NCBI GenBank assembly: GCA_047623825.1
Contig: JBLHOS010000099.1
Location: 1-9,811 of the forward strand
Direction: 5' to 3'
Source: JBLHOS01 sp047623825
GTDB lineage: Bacteria > Pseudomonadota > Alphaproteobacteria > Rhodobacterales > Rhodobacteraceae
DNA length: 9,811 nt
Shown: one piece after another, positions 6,518 through 9,811 of the stretch
Layout: every line of letters begins with the position of its first letter
How positions within the stretch are numbered: position 1 is the first letter of the stretch
Position numbers and translations under genes: made by a program
The notes under the pieces: model-generated
What the model was told of the DNA's origin: nothing
Database searches by the model: none
Seen by the model: only the letters and a program-made list of their open reading frames with translations

Positions 6518-7009
6518 TTACGCATCTAAGCGTTTGACCATCAACATCTCATCAATGAAACGCCCATTCCGGCAGAGGGCGCGGGGCGAAATACCAGTAA
6601 ATTCATAGCCATCTCGTTCGTATAGATCGCGCGCGGGGCTATTTGTCTCAGCCACATGCAGTTCAAGTTGAATCACGCCTTCGTGCCGGGCACGACGCTC
6701 TGCCGCTGTTAACATCGCGCGGGCATGGCCGTGATTGCGGTGACCGTCACGGACATAGACGCCTGTGATCCACGCTCGGTGATGAACATGCCGGCCGCGC
6801 ATCAAATCCAACGCCAGACACCCGACCAACTTATCCGCATCAAAGGCGCCAAAGACATGGCTCTCTTCTAGCCGGGCGGCGAACGCGGTAGTTGGTTCGC
6901 CGACCCAGTCATCATGGGTTGAGCCATAAGCCTCGGGATGTCGTTCTAGCGCCTCAAGGCGCAAGATCCGCCAATCCGGGGCATCCGCGGCGCGCAGACG
7001 ACGGATCAT
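6518..7009 (-). CDS. GNAT-family N-acetyltransferase (RimI-like)
   Basis: The 163-residue product is a single-domain GNAT acetyltransferase. Motif A covers V-Y-V-R-D-G-H-R-N-H-G-H-A-R-A-M-L (84-100), with the R-x-x-G-x-A acetyl-CoA loop. A N-S-P-A-R-D-L-Y-E-R-D-G-Y element (123-135) is the usual motif B region. The acceptor, which could be a protein N-terminus, an amine metabolite or an antibiotic, cannot be told. The ATG at 7009 overlaps the DUF2948 stop as ATGA and lacks a clear ribosome binding site, so translation probably depends on the upstream gene. It sits between DUF2948 and hisD, which I recall as adjacent in related genomes, so it may be an inserted gene. Confidence 0.9.
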   Translation of the reverse strand: MIRRLRAADAPDWRILRLEALERHPEAYGSTHDDWVGEPTTAFAARLEESHVFGAFDADKLVGCLALDLMRGRHVHHRAWITGVYVRDGHRNHGHARAMLTAAERRARHEGVIQLELHVAETNSPARDLYERDGYEFTGISPRALCRNGRFIDEMLMVKRLDA

Positions 7010-7464
7010 TCTGGGTGGGTTGGCATATTGCCCGATGGGGCCAGATAGGGGCGTGTCACATCACTCAATGTGACCTCTAGGCATTCAACATCGATTGCCA
7101 CTGCCCCATCACCTGCCAATGTAAGTGTGATCGTACCGGTGCCGTCTTCGCCCGCTGCCCATTCCATCGTCAAGATCGATAAGATCATGTCTTTGGCAGA
7201 TAGATCGACACCCTGACTTGCCACTTTCATCGTATCTTCGATGATCAAAACCGATTGCACCCGTTCCGGCTTGGGGCGTTTGTCTTCCCAGCGAAACCGG
7301 TTCACCAACAGCGCAAACCGGCGGCGCCCCTGATCCCATGTCATTTCGGTGATCGGAAATACGGCGTCCTGCATCAGTGCCGAGATGATTTTCAGATCCT
7401 CACCATCCAAGGCAACCAACCCCAATGGCGCCTCTCCACCGTCTTCGAACCGTGCATCAACCAT
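7006..7464 (-). CDS. DUF2948 family protein
   Basis: The 152-residue product matches the uncharacterised DUF2948 family of alphaproteobacteria. Segments seen are L-V-A-L-D-G-E-D-L-K-I-I-S-A-L-M-Q-D-A-V (16-35), R-R-F-A-L-L-V-N-R-F-R-W-E (48-60), and the C-terminal D-V-E-C-L-E-V-T-L-S-D-V-T-R-P-Y (125-140). No signal peptide, membrane helix or catalytic motif is evident. I chose the ATG at 7464, which overlaps the end of murA by 8 nt; an ATG at 7524 would add 20 residues inside murA that do not look like the family. The tight link to murA suggests a role near cell-wall synthesis, but that is only a context inference. Confidence 0.9.
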   Translation of the reverse strand: MVDARFEDGGEAPLGLVALDGEDLKIISALMQDAVFPITEMTWDQGRRRFALLVNRFRWEDKRPKPERVQSVLIIEDTMKVASQGVDLSAKDMILSILTMEWAAGEDGTGTITLTLAGDGAVAIDVECLEVTLSDVTRPYLAPSGNMPTHPE

Positions 7465-8728
7465 TGTCTGAAATCCGCTCGATCTGGGCGCCACACGCCG
7501 ACAGTTTTTCCTCAACCCGCTCATACCCGCGATCCAGATGATAAACGCGATTGACGATTGTCTCCCCCTCAGCCGCCAATCCCGCGAGGATAAGTGAGAC
7601 TGAGGCGCGCAAATCCGTGGCCATCACAGGCGCACCTTTCAGGCGGTCCACACCGGTAACTGTCGCGGTCCCGCCGTGCACTTCTATATTGGCACCCATC
7701 CGGATCAGTTCTGGCGCATGCATAAAGCGATTCTCAAAGATCCGCTCCTCAAGCACACTTGTACCCTGTGCGGTGCACAGCAGTGCCATCATTTGCGCCT
7801 GCAAATCCGTCGGAAACCCCGGGAAGGGTTCGGTGACAACATCGACCGCACGAACCGGTCCGTTCATCCGTTTCACCTTTAACCCACCCGGCGTTTCGGA
7901 CACATCCACGCCCGCGGCATGCAATCTCTCGGCAAACGCCTCAACCAGCGCCAATCGGCCACCCAGCAATTCCACCTCACCGCCGGTGATTGCAGGGGCC
8001 AGCATATAGGTGCCCAGCTCAATCCGGTCAGTAACAACCTGATGGGTCGCACCGTGCAGCTGGTCCACACCCTGAATGGTCAGCGTACTTGTTCCGATCC
8101 CATCGATTTGGGCACCCATCTTTTGCAGACATTCGGCAAGATCCACGATCTCAGGTTCACGCGCTGCGTTCTTCAAGACTGTCGTGCCTTTGGCCAGCGT
8201 CGCCGCCATCAACGCATTTTCCGTAGCCCCAACAGACACAAACGGAAATTCATAGACAGCACCTTTCAGTCCACCGGGCGCCTTGGCGTGTATATAGCCA
8301 TCGCGCAAATCCAGCACCGCTCCCATCGCCTCCAACGCCCGGAGGTGCAGGTCAACCGGGCGCGCACCGATCGCACAGCCCCCCGGAAGCGACACAATCG
8401 CATGACCGGCGCGCGCCAGCATCGGCCCCAGAACCAATATTGAGGCGCGCATCTTACGGACGATGTCATAGTCAGCAGTGAAATTGTTCAACCCATGGGA
8501 CGACAACGCCAAAACCTTGCCATCATTCAGGGCGCTGACCTCAGCCCCCAAAGACTGCAACAAATCAGTCATGGTGCGAATGTCACTTAACCTTGGCGCA
8601 TTGGTCAGCGTCAGCGGCTCATCACTCAACAAAGTTGCCGGCATCAGCGTCAGGCATGCATTCTTTGCCCCCGCGATTGGTATTTGTCCCGACAGCTGCG
8701 TGCCGCCCTTCACTACTATCCGATCCAC
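7457..8728 (-). CDS. murA: UDP-N-acetylglucosamine 1-carboxyvinyltransferase
   Basis: The 423-residue MurA transfers enolpyruvate from PEP to UDP-GlcNAc, the first committed step of peptidoglycan synthesis in the cytoplasm. Length and sequence fit throughout. The UDP-GlcNAc-binding K22-N23 lie in A-G-A-K-N-A. The catalytic and fosfomycin-target cysteine is C118 in L-P-G-G-C-A-I-G-A-R-P, so this is the fosfomycin-sensitive type of active site. The catalytic aspartate region is F-P-T-D-L-Q-A-Q-M. The start is a GTG at 8728 with AAAGGA 10 nt upstream, and M-D-R-I-V-V-K-G-G is the expected family N-terminus. A closer ATG at 8733 is out of frame. The 3' end overlaps the DUF2948 gene by 8 nt. Confidence 0.98.
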   Translation of the reverse strand: MDRIVVKGGTQLSGQIPIAGAKNACLTLMPATLLSDEPLTLTNAPRLSDIRTMTDLLQSLGAEVSALNDGKVLALSSHGLNNFTADYDIVRKMRASILVLGPMLARAGHAIVSLPGGCAIGARPVDLHLRALEAMGAVLDLRDGYIHAKAPGGLKGAVYEFPFVSVGATENALMAATLAKGTTVLKNAAREPEIVDLAECLQKMGAQIDGIGTSTLTIQGVDQLHGATHQVVTDRIELGTYMLAPAITGGEVELLGGRLALVEAFAERLHAAGVDVSETPGGLKVKRMNGPVRAVDVVTEPFPGFPTDLQAQMMALLCTAQGTSVLEERIFENRFMHAPELIRMGANIEVHGGTATVTGVDRLKGAPVMATDLRASVSLILAGLAAEGETIVNRVYHLDRGYERVEEKLSACGAQIERISDNG

Positions 8729-8783
8729 TGCATTTTTTCCTTTGTCCTGATACGGCTTACTGCCGGGGCTTTTTTGGTCTGCC

Positions 8784-8948
8784 TCATGATTGATCGGGCT
8801 CCGTGTCGCTGGCGCTGCGCTGGCGCGCTTGCGCCTTTCGCTTGGCTAAGTTCGCCTTCAACGCCGCTTTCAGCCGATCTTCGCGGGCTTGAGCGGCTTT
8901 GTCACTTGGCGTTGAATTCTGTGGCTTGGGACGCGTGTTGTCAGTCAT
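8784..8948 (-). CDS. Small basic protein of unknown function upstream of murA
   Basis: A 54-residue frame runs from ATG 8948 to TGA 8784, ending 55 nt before murA on the same strand. The first 17 residues are rich in Pro, Asn and Thr. The middle, A-R-E-D-R-L-K-A-A-L-K-A-N-L-A-K-R-K-A-Q (21-40), is strongly basic and would form a charged amphipathic helix, as in many small nucleic-acid- or ribosome-associated proteins. There is no membrane segment. An in-frame ATG at 8960 would add four residues; neither start has a strong ribosome binding site. I recall similar small R/K/A-rich proteins before murA in Rhodobacterales, which supports a real gene, but I cannot assign a family. Function unknown. 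Confidence 0.65.
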   Translation of the reverse strand: MTDNTRPKPQNSTPSDKAAQAREDRLKAALKANLAKRKAQARQRSASDTEPDQS

Positions 8949-8960
8949 GGCAGCACTCAT

Positions 8961-9164
8961 ACCCCGGTGCGCCCAAAGCGTCCAGATTGCGCTTGCGTCA
9001 TAAGGCGATTGAGTCTAATTCACCGCGCACGATAAGACCGTCACCGCGGTTTTTCGCGAGGCCACACCTTGGCCAAAACGGAAAACCTATGGGTGACATC
9101 GATATCAAACGAAAAGACCGCTTTTTGACCCCTGATTCAGGATATTTGGTTAAATCGCATAGAT
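8961..9164. other. Intergenic region without a supported gene
   Basis: No convincing coding sequence is visible here on either strand. It should contain the promoter for the small gene and murA on the minus strand, but I found no clear -35/-10 pair for them. Three GANTC sites, the CcrM methylation motif of alphaproteobacteria, fall at 9011-9015, 9134-9138 and 9162-9166 (the last at the edge of the tRNA relic). A plus-strand promoter-like sequence lies at 9125-9155. Confidence 0.6.
9125..9155 (+). promoter_or_regulatory. Candidate promoter for the tRNA-Thr relic / tRNA-Thr
   Basis: TTGACC (9125-9130) is followed after 19 nt by TTAAAT (9150-9155), about 10 nt before the tRNA relic begins, as expected for a tRNA promoter. 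The -35 is a 5/6 match and the -10 a 4/6 match; spacing is slightly long. Between them an inverted repeat CCTGA-T-TCAGG (9131-9141) encloses a GANTC site. It may still drive a transcript running through the relic into the intact tRNA-Thr. Confidence 0.4.
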
Positions 9165-9211
9165 TCTGTGGTAGCTCAGTGGTAGAGCACACCCTTGGTA
9201 AGGGGTAGGTC
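9165..9211 (+). pseudogene. 3'-truncated tRNA-Thr(GGT) relic
   Basis: An 18-base block (9171-9188, gtagctcagtggtagagc) is identical to the intact tRNA-Thr at 9317-9334, exactly 146 nt downstream. The anticodon loop TTGGTAA (anticodon GGT) and the variable-loop sequence AGGTC also align without gaps. Homology stops at 9211, just where the T stem should start. No T arm, 3' acceptor strand or CCA follows, the outer two anticodon-stem pairs are lost, and the 5' acceptor strand (TCTGTGG) has no partner. It therefore cannot be a working tRNA. It looks like the 5' part of a former tRNA-Thr gene, probably broken by recombination. Confidence 0.8.
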
Positions 9212-9228
9212 CTTGCCAAAATGGTGTG
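9188..9228 (+). other. Strong hairpin replacing the 3' half of the relic tRNA
   Basis: CACACC (9188-9193) pairs with GGTGTG (9223-9228), and TTGGTAAGG (9195-9203) pairs with CCTTGCCAA (9211-9219) with one G-T pair. Between the two stems is a 1x3 internal loop, and the terminal loop GGTAGGT has 7 nt. The 5' arm is the tRNA anticodon arm, and the 3' arm is a near inverted copy of it. There is no T-run after it, so a simple terminator is unlikely. It could be a recombination scar, a recombinase-recognised site, or a folded leader RNA. Confidence 0.6.
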
Positions 9229-9310
9229 TTAAAACGGTGAGTTAGCAGGTAGAGGAAAAAACTAGTAGGGTATTAGTAGGGCGTATGTTCTATAGCCTTG
9301 GATTTTATAG

Positions 9311-9385
9311 GCTGCTGTAGCTCAGTGGTAGAGCGCGTCATTGGTAATGACGAGGTCGGGAGTTCGATCCTCCCCAGCAGCACCA
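9311..9385 (+). tRNA. tRNA-Thr (anticodon GGT), CCA encoded
   Basis: A complete cloverleaf with every stem fully paired: acceptor GCTGCTG/CAGCAGC, D arm GCTC/GAGC, anticodon stem CGTCA/TGACG around TTGGTAA (anticodon GGT, threonine), variable loop AGGTC, T stem GGGAG/CTCCC with loop TTCGATC, discriminator A, and CCA at 9383-9385. It is the only plus-strand gene with strong support here. The minus-strand recombinase frame runs through its 3' three-quarters, which marks it as an integration target. A T-rich stretch follows (9387-9397) with no hairpin of its own. Confidence 0.98.
9322..9385. other. Probable element-chromosome junction in tRNA-Thr
   Basis: The last 21 or so codons of the recombinase are the antisense of the tRNA gene, giving the tail G-E-D-R-T-P-D-L-V-I-T, a sequence commonly produced when a frame enters a tRNA antisense. 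This means the element joins the chromosome at or within the 3' part of tRNA-Thr and the tRNA was kept intact by the join. The exact crossover cannot be located without the other end of the element. Confidence 0.55.
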
Positions 9386-9811
9386 TTTACTTTTTTACCC
9401 CCCGAAAACATACCCAAAGCCTTGAAAGGCAACGCTATTTTGGGTGTTCTATGTCCCTCATTTCGATGGTATGCAAAGCCCTCTGTAAACGCCAATCTGA
9501 GTAACGTTGTACGTAGAGTATTGTCTCCGCTTTCCCATATTTTCCAAGGGCTTGAGAGGAGTTTCAAAGAGAGTTCTATCATCTCCTCAAGCCTGCCCGC
9601 TTTCGGCTCATTTTTGGAGACATTTTCCCGCATACGGGCCTTGTCTTTTTCAAGCTGATTGAGCTTGTTTTCATACGCCCCGATCACGGAGTCGTTGGTC
9701 GCGTTCATAATACGACCAAGCATCGTTTCGATTTGTTTCTCAACATCGACAATCTGGCGTTGCGCTGAGAACTTCGTGTCCTTTGCCTGAGCCAACCGTG
9801 CATCCCAAGCT
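9322..9811 (-). CDS. Large serine recombinase, C-terminal part (5' end outside window)
   Basis: The frame stays open through the right edge, so only about the last 163 codons are seen. The visible start W-D-A-R-L-A-Q-A-K is followed by a long coiled-coil-like stretch (V-D-V-E-K-Q-I-E-T-M-L-G-R-I, then Y-E-N-K-L-N-Q-L-E-K-D-K), and then by L-L-S-S-P-W-K-I-W-E-S-G, L-R-L-A-F-T-E-G-F-A-Y and R-T-P-K-I-A-L-P-F-K-A-L-G. This order is typical of the C-terminal region of alphaproteobacterial site-specific serine recombinases of the Pin/large-resolvase type. The catalytic serine domain and zinc ribbon lie beyond the window. The frame ends at TGA 9324-9322 within the D arm of tRNA-Thr. The protein probably integrates and excises a genomic island or prophage located to the right. 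Confidence 0.88.
   Translation of the reverse strand, partial: AWDARLAQAKDTKFSAQRQIVDVEKQIETMLGRIMNATNDSVIGAYENKLNQLEKDKARMRENVSKNEPKAGRLEEMIELSLKLLSSPWKIWESGDNTLRTTLLRLAFTEGFAYHRNEGHRTPKIALPFKALGMFSGGKKVNGAAGEDRTPDLVITNDALYH

Noticed and set aside
8753..8775. CGGC-TTACT-GCCG followed by GGGC and a T-run on the plus strand, resembling a terminator
   Set aside because: The stem has only 4 bp, and no plus-strand gene lies upstream to be terminated; for the minus-strand genes the run would be A, not T.
9065..9081. CACACCTTGGCCAAAACGG-like sequence resembling the 3' arm of the relic hairpin
   Set aside because: The match is short (about 13 of 15 with one gap) and shows no structure of its own, so it is probably a coincidence.
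8998..9219. Minus-strand open frame of 73 codons upstream of the small gene
   Set aside because: Its first 15 or so codons are antisense to the tRNA relic and the rest shows no recognisable protein sequence.
9165..9241. A second functional tRNA-Thr
   Set aside because: T arm, 3' acceptor strand and CCA are missing, and the anticodon stem keeps only three pairs.
9259..9286. Short direct repeat AGTAGGG (twice, about 12 nt apart) before tRNA-Thr, as possible att core or iteron
   Set aside because: Only two short copies are present and they do not recur elsewhere in the window; chance is likely.
9298..9504. Plus-strand open frame of 68 codons across tRNA-Thr
   Set aside because: It reads through the tRNA itself and then opposite the recombinase, so it is a shadow.
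1..9811. CRISPR array, insertion sequence, toxin-antitoxin or defence module
   Set aside because: No spaced repeat array, terminal inverted repeats, transposase or recognisable defence protein was found; any cargo of the element would lie to the right of the window.

Overview
The window looks like chromosomal DNA of an alphaproteobacterium of the Rhodobacterales / Roseobacter group. The evidence is the gene order murA - DUF2948 - hisD - UPF0262 - low-Mr phosphatase - infA - maf - RNase E/G - yacG - tRNA-Phe, which I recall from that order, together with the protein sequences and the moderately high GC content. Every protein gene in the window is on the minus strand, so transcription runs from right to left.

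Right end (about 9125-9811). A C-terminal fragment of a large serine recombinase enters from the right edge. Its reading frame ends inside an intact tRNA-Thr(GGT) gene on the plus strand, which marks the boundary of an integrated element lying mostly outside the window. Left of the intact tRNA is a 3'-truncated copy of a tRNA-Thr gene. It keeps a promoter-like sequence and ends in a strong hairpin in place of the T arm. Positions 8961-9310 hold no convincing protein gene.

Central operon (4192-8948). In order of transcription: a basic 54-residue protein of unknown function, MurA (first committed step of peptidoglycan synthesis), a DUF2948 protein, a GNAT acetyltransferase, histidinol dehydrogenase (HisD), a UPF0262 protein and a low-molecular-weight protein tyrosine phosphatase. 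Most junctions downstream of murA overlap by 4 or 8 nt or are separated by a few bases.

Accessory cassette (2267-4137). Three genes sit between the phosphatase and infA: an NTF2-like/ketosteroid-isomerase-like protein, a GNAT acetyltransferase and a carbon-nitrogen (nitrilase-superfamily) hydrolase. The last two share a reading frame and are separated by a single TGA.

Left operon (168-2191). infA (translation initiation factor IF-1), maf (nucleotide pyrophosphatase), a short RNase E/G that lacks the zinc-link, and yacG (zinc-binding gyrase inhibitor) are tightly packed. tRNA-Phe(GAA) follows on the same strand after a 92-nt spacer containing a perfect hairpin.

The window joins housekeeping genes for cell wall, histidine, translation start, RNA turnover and gyrase control in tightly coupled runs, with two acetyltransferase-containing insertions. 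No CRISPR array, insertion sequence or clear defence or toxin module is visible. The least ordinary features are the tRNA-Thr relic/recombinase junction, the split GNAT-hydrolase frame, and the RNase that stops where its zinc motif should begin while the next gene starts with a CPxC motif.
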